DNA of 64,000 bases, taken from CAZKVU01 sp964556475. GTDB taxonomy: Bacteria; Patescibacteriota; Microgenomatia; UBA1406; HO2-37-13b. A model generated the notes under the pieces. It worked only from the letters and a program-made list of their open reading frames with translations. It was not told the origin of the DNA and did no database searches. Position numbers and translations under genes: made by a program. Where the stretch lies: positions 1 through 64,000 of the forward strand of contig CAZKVU010000006.1 of the NCBI GenBank assembly GCA_964556475.1, written 5' to 3'. Below are positions 36,313 through 44,093 of the stretch, one piece after another. Every line of letters starts with the position of its first letter. Positions within the stretch are counted from its first letter, which is position 1.

Positions 36313-38244
36313 ATGAAATATAATTCTGAAAAGTCTATAGAAAGGGGAGTAGTATATTTAGCAAGTCAGCAAAGGCTTGATGGCAGTTTTCTGAGTTATT
36401 CTTCCCCATCGCAAAACAATTTTGAGGAGGCTCAAGAATATGAAACCGTATTTACAAGCGCATTGATTCTCACTGCGCTTCATCATATCAATACTCCGAA
36501 AACTCAAACTATTAAATCGAAAATCGTCCGATTTTTATTAACACAAAAAAGTGAACACTGGACTTTCAATTATTGGAACAGACTATCTAAGGAATATACT
36601 TCCCTTCCGTATCCAGATGACTTGGACGATACGTTTTGCGCCCTCTCAGCCTTACATCTCTATGATAAATCTATTATTAATGGCAATGCGCTTGCCTCGA
36701 TCGTCCATATTCTTACATCGCTTGAAACTCAAGAAGGTGGACCATATCGAACATGGATTACTGAAAACACTGCGGATGATATTTGGAAAGATGTTGATCT
36801 TGCAGTGAATGCAAATATCGCATATTTTCTTATACTTAACAAAATTCATTTACCAAACTTGGAAACGTTTATTGAAGATGCTATTACTGAGAATCGCTTT
36901 ACATCGCCCTACTACCCCACTCCTTATCCGATCCTCTACTTCATTTCTCGCTGGTATACCGGAGAATATAAAGAAAAAGCAATCGAATATATTCTTTCGA
37001 AGCGTAAAAAGGATCGATGGGGCAATCCGGTGAATGATGCGTGTGCCGTCAGTGCCTTATTGCGGTTCGGTTATGATCCATCACAACTTACTCTTGATGT
37101 CGAACAAATTTCACAAACTCTCTCGCAACCATCCAGCTTTACTTTCTACACCGGAATTAATCCGAAAAGAGATACACGATTTTATGCCGGATCCCCTTCG
37201 CTAACCACAGCGCTCATCCTAGAAATGATGCTTCTCCATCAGGATTATTTAAAACTCACACAACAATCTCAGCCGAAACAGAATAAAGCCAAAGAGCTCC
37301 ACATCAATACGATGAATTTTATTGACAATCGGTTAGAATCTACGTCGCCGAACATACAGGCTATGTTTAAGACATTCTCCAGCAAACTGCGGAAGACTGA
37401 TGATGATGTAAAAATCATTCTTCTTCCCTATCTTTTCTACACATCGCTCAACCACGAAAAAACAAAAAAAACAAAGCTGCCCAAAGACTTTTTCATCAAA
37501 CTTGGTGCAGCAAATCTTTACGGATGGATTGCCTATACCATCTACGATGATTTTCTTGATGACGAGGGCAGCCCTCAAACCCTGCCAACTGCTAATGTCT
37601 GTCTGCGAGAGCTCACAAATATCTTTGAATCTATCTTGCCCAATACGCACTTCCCACACACATTCCACTCGATAATGGATGCGATTGATGGTGCAAATGC
37701 CTGGGAGGTTGCAAACTGTAGGTTCACGAATTCAACTCAGACCGGTGATCAACCACTTCCTAACTTTAAAAACTTTCAACAACTGGCAAACAAGTCCTTG
37801 GGACATGCACTCGGGCCATTAGCAGTTTTGACAGCACTCGGGTATGAACCAGAAAATATTGATTATCAGAAAACGCTCAATTTCTTTACTCATTACCTAA
37901 TTGCACGCCAGCTCAACGACGATGCGCATGATTGGGAACATGATTTTAATAAAGGTCAATTAAATGCAGTGTCGACAATCCTCTTACGTGAGGCGCACAT
38001 TGACGATCTTTACTCTGTGGATCTTGAGAAGCTCAACGAGTTATTTTGGGATAAAGTTGTCTTAGATATTGCCACAATAATGCTCGACCACATTAAAAGT
38101 GCACGTGAATCCATACAATCGGTCAAGCTGATTCATGATTTCACCCTTTTTGAAAATCTACTCAAACCCATCGAACAATCGGCACATAAAGTAATTTCAG
38201 AGCAGAAGAAGGCAACAGAATTTATTGCTGCATACAAAGCTTGA
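36313..38244 (+). CDS. Two-domain terpenoid enzyme: class II cyclase-like (DxDD) plus class I synthase-like (DDxxD)
   Basis: 643 residues. Residues ~1-320 look like an alpha/alpha-toroid of the prenyltransferase/squalene-cyclase fold: repeat-like QQRLDGSF at 19-26, GGPYRTW near 142-148, DRWGNPVNDACAVSALLRFG at 234-253, and the class II acid motif D103-L-D105-D106. Residues ~345-643 look like a helical class I isoprenoid synthase: DDFLD at 412-416 and a second cluster NDDAHDW..D at 535-544. Both active-site motifs are intact. Such bifunctional class II/class I layouts are known for plant and fungal diterpene synthases but are unusual in bacteria. TAGAAT (36299-36304) ends 8 nt before the ATG. 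Product unknown. Confidence 0.75.
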   Translation: MKYNSEKSIERGVVYLASQQRLDGSFLSYSSPSQNNFEEAQEYETVFTSALILTALHHINTPKTQTIKSKIVRFLLTQKSEHWTFNYWNRLSKEYTSLPYPDDLDDTFCALSALHLYDKSIINGNALASIVHILTSLETQEGGPYRTWITENTADDIWKDVDLAVNANIAYFLILNKIHLPNLETFIEDAITENRFTSPYYPTPYPILYFISRWYTGEYKEKAIEYILSKRKKDRWGNPVNDACAVSALLRFGYDPSQLTLDVEQISQTLSQPSSFTFYTGINPKRDTRFYAGSPSLTTALILEMMLLHQDYLKLTQQSQPKQNKAKELHINTMNFIDNRLESTSPNIQAMFKTFSSKLRKTDDDVKIILLPYLFYTSLNHEKTKKTKLPKDFFIKLGAANLYGWIAYTIYDDFLDDEGSPQTLPTANVCLRELTNIFESILPNTHFPHTFHSIMDAIDGANAWEVANCRFTNSTQTGDQPLPNFKNFQQLANKSLGHALGPLAVLTALGYEPENIDYQKTLNFFTHYLIARQLNDDAHDWEHDFNKGQLNAVSTILLREAHIDDLYSVDLEKLNELFWDKVVLDIATIMLDHIKSARESIQSVKLIHDFTLFENLLKPIEQSAHKVISEQKKATEFIAAYKA

Positions 38245-38550
38245 TTACTTTGACCTTCGCTGCTTCAATAATTTCTTTATTTCGATCAGCTCTCTTTCAA
38301 TAGAATTAAGTTTAAGCTGTAAATCAAGGTCTTCCGGAGATTCGTCATCAAAGTAGGAAATGGGCTTATGCAGTGATTTACTGATTTTTTTCATCATCTC
38401 GAAGCTTGGCAAAGCTCTTCCAACCTCATAGGAACTCACGGTCTTGTCAGATACTCGCAATGCTTCAGCAAATTCCTTCTGAGATAAGCCAACCTCTTTA
38501 CGGGCTTTCTTAATAGCTTCTCCGACATTATATTTTTTTGGATTTGACAT
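38245..38550 (-). CDS. XRE-family HTH regulator
   Basis: 101 residues. A Cro/CI helix-turn-helix (AIKKARKEVGLSQKEFAEALRVSDKTVSSYE) at about 12-45 is followed by an acidic linker and a short coiled-coil tail. The convergent end abuts the terpenoid enzyme (adjacent bases 38244/38245). It may control the neighbouring locus; that is inference from position. Confidence 0.88.
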   Translation of the reverse strand: MSNPKKYNVGEAIKKARKEVGLSQKEFAEALRVSDKTVSSYEVGRALPSFEMMKKISKSLHKPISYFDDESPEDLDLQLKLNSIERELIEIKKLLKQRRSK

Positions 38551-38594
38551 ACAAAATCTATTCAGAGTAGAATAATTCCTAACATAATGAGATT

Positions 38595-38954
38595 ATGAAC
38601 ATGCTAATTATCGAACCTAATACTAAATTACATACTCCCTACTCTCTCTTGTCGAACAAAAATACAATTGAACGTGTTGCTACTCCTGAGCTTGGACTAA
38701 AAAGCATGTCCCTCCAAACACCAGATCTCGTACTCTTAAGCGCAAGTCCATCTATCTCAAAAATTCTCAGTTTCTTAGAATCTCTTAAGAACGCCTCACA
38801 TAATAAACTTATACCGCTTATCTTTGTAATAGACCTTTCCTACAAGCTCAGCACCATACCTGGAACAACCTGGGGTGGCAAACTTGGAGTCCTCACATCT
38901 ATCTCATCTGAAAACGAGCTTAACTCTACCATTCGTAGAATTACTTCTGAGTAG
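38595..38954 (+). CDS. Degenerate receiver-like protein
   Basis: 119 residues with the layout of a short receiver domain (MLIIEPNTKL..PYSLLSNK, LGLKSMSLQTPDLVLLSASP, LIPLIFVI). The position expected to hold the phospho-Asp (DLVLLD) reads DLVLLS, and the acidic pocket after strand 1 is E-P-N rather than E-D-D. Looks like a phosphorylation-independent pseudo-receiver. CATAAT ends 6 nt before the ATG. Family assignment is by pattern only. Confidence 0.5.
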   Translation: MNMLIIEPNTKLHTPYSLLSNKNTIERVATPELGLKSMSLQTPDLVLLSASPSISKILSFLESLKNASHNKLIPLIFVIDLSYKLSTIPGTTWGGKLGVLTSISSENELNSTIRRITSE

Positions 38955-39002
38955 TATATAGCAAAATGACGACAATGTAAAATCTGGTATACTGATTTTT
39001 AT

Positions 39003-40052
39003 ATGACACCAGAGCCACGACCGAGACAGATTTTCTTTTATATTGCGCTGACCATTACTGCTGTGCTTGCCGGCATCGTTCTGAAAAATTTTATATCTGT
39101 TATTGTGCTGTCTGTTATATATTCTTTCGCCGTTCGGCCTATTTATCACTTTTTTCATCGTTACGTTAAGTCGCAATCTATCGCCTCATTGTTAACACTG
39201 CTTTTATCAATCATGATGGTTTTCATTCCGATTGCCTTTATAGTTGATCTTTTTGTTCGAGAGGCCTTGCAATTCAGACTATCTGTTGTTAATAACTCCG
39301 GCTCATTTAGTCAGGCAATTGAACAATCAGTCCGGACATCATATTTAACAATAAAAGATATTCCAATTTTGTCGGATGTTTTCCATCCTGATAAAATCAG
39401 CAAAACGCTTGAAAATTCAGCAAATATTGTCAGCTCATTCTTAAGTTCAAAGGCTCTGGCAATCGGTAGTTCTTCAGCTGGGATTATTACCAATTTCTTT
39501 ATCATGCTCTTTCTTGTGTATTTCTTAACACCGAATTTATCCAAGATCAGACGATATGTAGAAGATCTCAGTCCTCTTGAGAATAAAATCGACAAACTAT
39601 ATATAGACCGGGCAATCGCAATGACCTCTACGGTGGTCAAAGGAACATTTATAGTAGCTCTCGCCCAAGGAATGCTGGCGGGCCTATTTATGTGGCTTGC
39701 AGGCGTTGACTATGTCCTTGTATTAACGCTTGCCGCAGTAATAGCGTCTGTTATACCAGTTGTAGGCACCGGCTTCATTACGGTGCCAATCAGTGTGCTT
39801 TTATTCTTAAGCGGGCAGCCAGTGCCCGCACTGATTGTCTTCCTCGGTCAAATTATCGTTATCGCAAATATTGATAATATAATCCGTGCAGAACTCGTTG
39901 CCCGGGAAAACTCACTACACCCTGCGCTTATGCTTATGAGCATAATCGGCGGTATTCAGGCATTCGGCGTTTGGGGTTTTATTTATGGACCAGTCATTCT
40001 CATTCTCTTTATCACCTCTCTTGAAATCTATCAAAAACATATACGGTATTAA
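39003..40052 (+). CDS. AI-2E family permease (PerM/YtvI-like)
   Basis: 349 residues, about eight helices in the layout of the AI-2E transporter family: an N-terminal helix pair with VLSVIYSFAVRPIYHFF, a soluble central region, and a C-terminal block with LIVFLGQIIVIANIDNIIRAELVARENSLHPALMLM, the most conserved stretch. The family name comes from TqsA; members export diverse substrates, and here it cannot be read as quorum sensing. TATACT at 38988-38993 ends 9 nt before the ATG. Confidence 0.88.
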   Translation: MTPEPRPRQIFFYIALTITAVLAGIVLKNFISVIVLSVIYSFAVRPIYHFFHRYVKSQSIASLLTLLLSIMMVFIPIAFIVDLFVREALQFRLSVVNNSGSFSQAIEQSVRTSYLTIKDIPILSDVFHPDKISKTLENSANIVSSFLSSKALAIGSSSAGIITNFFIMLFLVYFLTPNLSKIRRYVEDLSPLENKIDKLYIDRAIAMTSTVVKGTFIVALAQGMLAGLFMWLAGVDYVLVLTLAAVIASVIPVVGTGFITVPISVLLFLSGQPVPALIVFLGQIIVIANIDNIIRAELVARENSLHPALMLMSIIGGIQAFGVWGFIYGPVILILFITSLEIYQKHIRY

Positions 40053-40053
40053 T

Positions 40054-40186
40054 TTGACACGTGATGGTGTATAATATATATAGTTATTGATTGCATTCTA
40101 GATTGAGCGTTACGTTTAATTCTCTTAGATTTAACACTGCACGACAATCCCCAGAATCTTCTATGATCGAAGGAGGTGAATGATAG
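40054..40186 (+). promoter_or_regulatory. Promoter and ~100-nt leader of the RRM gene
   Basis: TTGACA at 40054-40059 with TATATA at 40077-40082 (17-nt spacer; an overlapping TATAAT lies at 40070-40075). The leader then runs about 100 nt to a perfect Shine-Dalgarno AAGGAGGTGA at 40170-40179, 10 nt before the ATG. A long leader with a strong ribosome site on an RNA-binding protein gene resembles cold-shock or autoregulated mRNAs. Confidence 0.65.
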
Positions 40187-40444
40187 ATGAATTCCAAACT
40201 TTACGTTGGTAATCTTGATTACGGAGTTACTGATGCACAACTTTCAGAGCACTTTAGTCAAGCTGGTACTGTCACTGACGCAGTCGTCATTAAAGATAGA
40301 TATTCAGGTCGTTCAAAAGGTTTCGGTTTCGTAACCTTAAGCACACCGGAAGAAGCACAAGCTGCTATTCAAATGTTCGACGGTAAGGACATGGGTGGAA
40401 GAAACATTGTTGTTAACGAAGCCCGTCCAAAGAAAGACAACTAA
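40187..40444 (+). CDS. RRM-type RNA-binding protein
   Basis: 85 residues, a single RNA recognition motif: RNP2 LYVGNL at 5-10 and RNP1 KGFGFVTL at 44-51, with a short charged tail. Like the glycine-rich RNA-binding proteins of cyanobacteria and other bacteria, it should bind RNA through the beta-sheet aromatics. Strong promoter, leader, Shine-Dalgarno and terminator suggest high, regulated expression. Confidence 0.95.
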   Translation: MNSKLYVGNLDYGVTDAQLSEHFSQAGTVTDAVVIKDRYSGRSKGFGFVTLSTPEEAQAAIQMFDGKDMGGRNIVVNEARPKKDN

Positions 40445-40461
40445 CCATAATAATAACCAGA

Positions 40462-40491
40462 CCAGCAATAGAGTTTTCACTCTATTGCTGG
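40462..40491 (+). terminator. Hairpin terminator after the RRM gene
   Basis: Perfect 12-bp stem CCAGCAATAGAG / CTCTATTGCTGG with a six-base loop, 17 nt after the stop. There is no T run on the plus strand, but the hairpin is palindromic and could act for both the plus gene and the converging 67-aa gene. Confidence 0.7.
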
Positions 40492-40520
40492 GATGTGTTC
40501 TCAAAGTCTGCTAGAAAGTT

Positions 40521-40724
40521 TTATGCCATTGGGGCATCCAAACTATCCCACATATCTTTGCTCACGAATTTTGTAAGACTCATGCCATTGTGCAAAGCCT
40601 TTAAAGCGTATCTAACTTGCATGCTCCCATTTTTAGTGGTACGTTCGTATTTTGTTCTTTTAACAGAACTCATTGGAACCTTAACTTTTTGTCTATTTTT
40701 TACATCGTAGAATTCAACATCCAT
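40521..40724 (-). CDS. 67-residue basic protein, strongly expressed, unknown
   Basis: A small protein rich in Lys, Arg and aromatic residues (VEFYDVKNRQKVKVP, then RTKYERTTKNGSMQVRYALKA, then LTKFVSK). It has a consensus promoter, a leader of about 45 nt and a strong Shine-Dalgarno (AGGGAGGTG, 9-nt spacing). Length and charge suggest a small nucleic-acid- or ribosome-associated protein, but I recognise no family and do not assign one. Its expression signals are among the strongest in the window. Confidence 0.8.
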   Translation of the reverse strand: MDVEFYDVKNRQKVKVPMSSVKRTKYERTTKNGSMQVRYALKALHNGMSLTKFVSKDMWDSLDAPMA

Positions 40725-40774
40725 AATTTGACACCTCCCTTCATTAAGTTCACTTGAACTTAGAACTTGCTTCC

Positions 40775-40804
40775 ATTCTAAATAAACTTTTTTCTACTTG
40801 TCAA
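40775..40804 (-). promoter_or_regulatory. Consensus promoter of the 67-aa gene
   Basis: On the minus strand TTGACA (40799-40804) and TAGAAT (40775-40780) with an 18-nt spacer. Confidence 0.7.
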
Positions 40805-40875
40805 GCGTAGAAATTATTTCATACGCTCGAAAGCATGAATCGAAGGATTTTTGAGCTCAATTTAGGTGAAGAGTG

Positions 40876-41796
40876 CTATTGGGTAATAATACGCGTGGAG
40901 GGAAAAATGCTTGACCATGTATACCAATAAACTTGTGTGCTAAAATCTGCTTCACGAATTCGAGATACATATTGAGACTGCATATCTAGCGGCACAAATG
41001 TTATTTCAGTACCTTTAATGATTCCTATACCTTTGGTAAAGGGCTTATTTCTTACATCAAGCGGTATGTTTTTTGAAGTTACTGAGTTAAGTCCCACTTC
41101 AGCGCCTTTCATTTTATTATAAAAGTCGCTATAAAACTTCATCTCCTTAACCGGTGCCAATACTTTAATATTCTCCGTATCTTTTACATCCTGCCATATT
41201 TGTCTACTGAGAGGCTTATATTGATTCAAGAGCTGATCTTTATACATACCATTGAATCCCTGACCATTTAGCTGGAGGAAAGAAGCGTCTGTGGACTTAT
41301 CGTACATAACCAGGTTTCCAGCATAAAGTGGGCCCAGTACACCAAACTCCAGCGTCTTTCCCTCATGAGTTCGACTAAAGGTCTCTGCCGTATCTGCTAA
41401 TAAACAATACGTTATCGCGACAGGCTCTTTATCAATTGTGTCATTGACAATATGATGAAAGCTCATGATGGAAAGTGGATATACGTATGTTGCATTATCA
41501 GTCTTAAGAACGAGCACGGGGTCTTTGTCATCAAGAAATGATCCTGCCTTATCTGCTGATACATATTCTGGCTTGGTAATGTCCGGAAACATCGTCTTGA
41601 CGTTATCGCCCCATGATTTCTTAGGATCGAGCTGCGCCTTCCGAAGCTCTGAATGTTTTGTTTGCACTGTTATCGACGTGTCAGAAGGAATAGTATTTGT
41701 CCGAAGACTGCCAGAAAATAATATACAGACAACCCCAGCAACAATTAGAAACGCAATAATAAATTTGCCTCTATTCTTCTGTAAATACTTCTCCAT
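40876..41796 (-). CDS. DUF3179 membrane-anchored protein
   Basis: 306 residues: one N-terminal helix (about 12-30), then a DUF3179 domain (DPVLVLKTDNATYVYPLSIMSFHHIVND, PVAITYC.LADTAETFSR, FGVLGPLYAGNLVMYDK...FLQLNGQ). Conserved His-His and Cys in this family are present (FHH, TYC). Function of the family is unknown; it is extracytoplasmic here. The start is the ATG of Met4 because TACAAT ends 9 nt before it. Confidence 0.85.
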   Translation of the reverse strand: MEKYLQKNRGKFIIAFLIVAGVVCILFSGSLRTNTIPSDTSITVQTKHSELRKAQLDPKKSWGDNVKTMFPDITKPEYVSADKAGSFLDDKDPVLVLKTDNATYVYPLSIMSFHHIVNDTIDKEPVAITYCLLADTAETFSRTHEGKTLEFGVLGPLYAGNLVMYDKSTDASFLQLNGQGFNGMYKDQLLNQYKPLSRQIWQDVKDTENIKVLAPVKEMKFYSDFYNKMKGAEVGLNSVTSKNIPLDVRNKPFTKGIGIIKGTEITFVPLDMQSQYVSRIREADFSTQVYWYTWSSIFPSTRIITQ

Positions 41797-41911
41797 ATGA
41801 CTCATATTGTACTCGAAAAACCTGATACACTTGTATATGATTATTATCTAATAATATCGGATAGTTATACCATTGACCATTATATCCTACTAAAATACCC
41901 CCTCTACCATA

Positions 41912-41940
41912 TTGACATTTATTTGCGAACTACCTATAAT
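41912..41940 (+). promoter_or_regulatory. Consensus promoter of the surface-protein cluster
   Basis: TTGACA at 41912-41917 and TATAAT at 41935-41940 with a perfect 17-nt spacer. About 100 nt of leader follows before the ATG at 42047. This is the best canonical promoter in the window. Confidence 0.8.
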
Positions 41941-42046
41941 CCGCAATAGAAATTCTATAGTAAATAGGAGATTAATCCTATCTATAAATTTAGACTATAA
42001 AATATCGTGGTTAGTAAGTCTATAAGTTACAGGTTTTTACAATAAT

Positions 42047-44086
42047 ATGATGTCAACGAAAAAGAACCTCCAAAAAACCCTCCGTTTTTCCACTTCTCTT
42101 CTTTTAATTCTGCAACTTATTATAGGTTTGTCATACTCGTGGGTAGTATATGCAGAAGAACCACTACCTGACCGTAATCAACTGACAAATCAGATTTATA
42201 CTGAGGTCAATCAAGGCTTACAAAACAACGACCAAGCTCAGCAAGATACTAATAACCAACAAGATAATGGAGATGGTGGAGCACAAACTGAAGTTGTCAA
42301 TTCTGGTGATGATGCAAGCGTCGATAACACTTCATCAGATTCAACAAACACAACCGTCAACAATAATAATAATGCAGATGTTAATCAAGATGTGAATGCG
42401 ACCGCTAACACTGGTTACAACCAAGCAAAAGGAAACATCAGCTTTGGTGGTAATGCCGGCATCATCTCAACAGGTAACGCTGGAGTTAATGTAAGCGGGA
42501 CTGCTAATGTCAACAATAATAATACGGGTGTTTCTGGAGGTGGATCTACTGGCGGCAGTGGCACATCAGTGGTCAACAGCGGAAAAAATCTTTCGACAAC
42601 AACTTCAAAGGACGGCAGCACAACAACCGTTGTGAACAATAATAATAATGCAACAATTCACCAAGGTGCTAATACAACAGCAAATACTGGAAATAATGAT
42701 GCCTCGGGAAATATCGCAATCGGTGGAGGCGTTGCTGGCCTTATCTTAACTGGTGATGCATGGACAGACATCAGCTTCATGACGGTCGCAAATGGCAGTG
42801 CAACACTCGTTGGCGGCACAGGCGGCGGAAATGGCCCGGGAACTGGTGCAGACATCTATATAACCAACACAGGTGGACGCTTCAGCGGTATCAACAGAGC
42901 ATACGTCCGCGCTAACACACTCGTCAACAATGCAAACAATGCAACCGTTAATCAGACATGTGGCGGCAAGCAAGGCGGATGTACAGCAATCACTGGAGGT
43001 AACTCATCAAACAATAATATTGCATTCGGCGCAGATGCAGGTGTCATTCACACAGGTGATGCGATCGTTAATGTTGAAATGAATGCCTCAGTCAACGATA
43101 ACAAGACTGCAATCAAAGGTACAGGTGCAGGCGGCGCAGATGCAAACGCAGATGTTGTCAATACCGGTGACGATCTCAATGTTGATAACGAGGCAAATAG
43201 CCAGTCAAACACTGTCGTCAACAACAATAATAATGCTCGAATTAACCAGAGAGTGAACGCAGTAGCCGACACTGGTCATAACACTGCTAACTACAATATC
43301 TCATTCGGCGGTAATGCAGGAGTCATTACAACCGGTGATGCTATTGTCAATGTTGTACTCAATGCTGATGCAAACAATAATGACACACAGATCAGTGAAC
43401 CATCAGCAGGAATGGGTGGAGGCTCAGGAGCACATACAGACGTTATCAACTCAGGCAATAACGCTCAGATCAACAATAACTCAACGACAAACAACAATAC
43501 AATCGTCAATAACAATAACTACCTTGATCTGAATCAAAGTGCGAATGTTGTCGCAAATACCGGCAATAATACCGCCTCAGACAACATCTCCACAGGCTGT
43601 GGTTGCTCAGGACGATATGCATGCATCTCACCATGCACAGCTGCGGGAGGAATCGCAGGGGGCATTTACACTGGCGATGCTTTCATCCAAACGTTTATGA
43701 GTGTTGTTGCCAATCATAACAACACAACAATTGGTGATCCGGCAATCGGCGGCCCGGCAGACCCAGCTGATCCAGCATCAAACACGGGCTCAAATACCCA
43801 GTCAAATACAGCCACACCAACAACAGCTGTAACACCAACATACGTTGTGAATGCAGGCACTGGTGGAACTGCAATCATTGCTGGCACAGCATCGCAATTA
43901 ACCGCACAGGGAACTGTTAAAAAAATCGGAAAAGTACTCGGCGCTACAGCAAAGAAACTTCCAAGTACTGGTGCAGAAGACACATTAATGATATTTGCAA
44001 TCGCAACAGCTTTATTCAGCACAGGGCTCTTCTTAAAGAGGCTTAACATTAATAATGTAAGCTCGCGAAAGGAGGTGAAACAATAA
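42047..44086 (+). CDS. LPxTG-anchored Asn-rich repeat surface protein
   Basis: 679 residues. Signal peptide (about 10-36), then a Gln/Asn linker and about five repeats of ~95 residues, each built as VVN(S/T)G..., a run of Asn with A(T/D)(V/I)NQ, ANTG.N.A..NI..GG.AG(V/I)I.TGDA.VNV. Cys-containing insertions occur in repeats 3 and 5. The end has LPSTGA (about 642), a hydrophobic helix and a basic tail, a sortase signal. Regular spacing suggests a beta-solenoid stalk displayed on the surface. Sortase candidate at 24052. Codon use is AT-moderate and repetitive, typical of this lineage. Confidence 0.85.
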   Translation: MMSTKKNLQKTLRFSTSLLLILQLIIGLSYSWVVYAEEPLPDRNQLTNQIYTEVNQGLQNNDQAQQDTNNQQDNGDGGAQTEVVNSGDDASVDNTSSDSTNTTVNNNNNADVNQDVNATANTGYNQAKGNISFGGNAGIISTGNAGVNVSGTANVNNNNTGVSGGGSTGGSGTSVVNSGKNLSTTTSKDGSTTTVVNNNNNATIHQGANTTANTGNNDASGNIAIGGGVAGLILTGDAWTDISFMTVANGSATLVGGTGGGNGPGTGADIYITNTGGRFSGINRAYVRANTLVNNANNATVNQTCGGKQGGCTAITGGNSSNNNIAFGADAGVIHTGDAIVNVEMNASVNDNKTAIKGTGAGGADANADVVNTGDDLNVDNEANSQSNTVVNNNNNARINQRVNAVADTGHNTANYNISFGGNAGVITTGDAIVNVVLNADANNNDTQISEPSAGMGGGSGAHTDVINSGNNAQINNNSTTNNNTIVNNNNYLDLNQSANVVANTGNNTASDNISTGCGCSGRYACISPCTAAGGIAGGIYTGDAFIQTFMSVVANHNNTTIGDPAIGGPADPADPASNTGSNTQSNTATPTTAVTPTYVVNAGTGGTAIIAGTASQLTAQGTVKKIGKVLGATAKKLPSTGAEDTLMIFAIATALFSTGLFLKRLNINNVSSRKEVKQ

Positions 44087-44093
44087 CAATACA

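Noticed and set aside
39003..40052. AI-2E family name as evidence of autoinducer-2 signalling next to the peptide locus
   Set aside because: The family is broad and most members transport unrelated substrates; nothing in the sequence shows AI-2.
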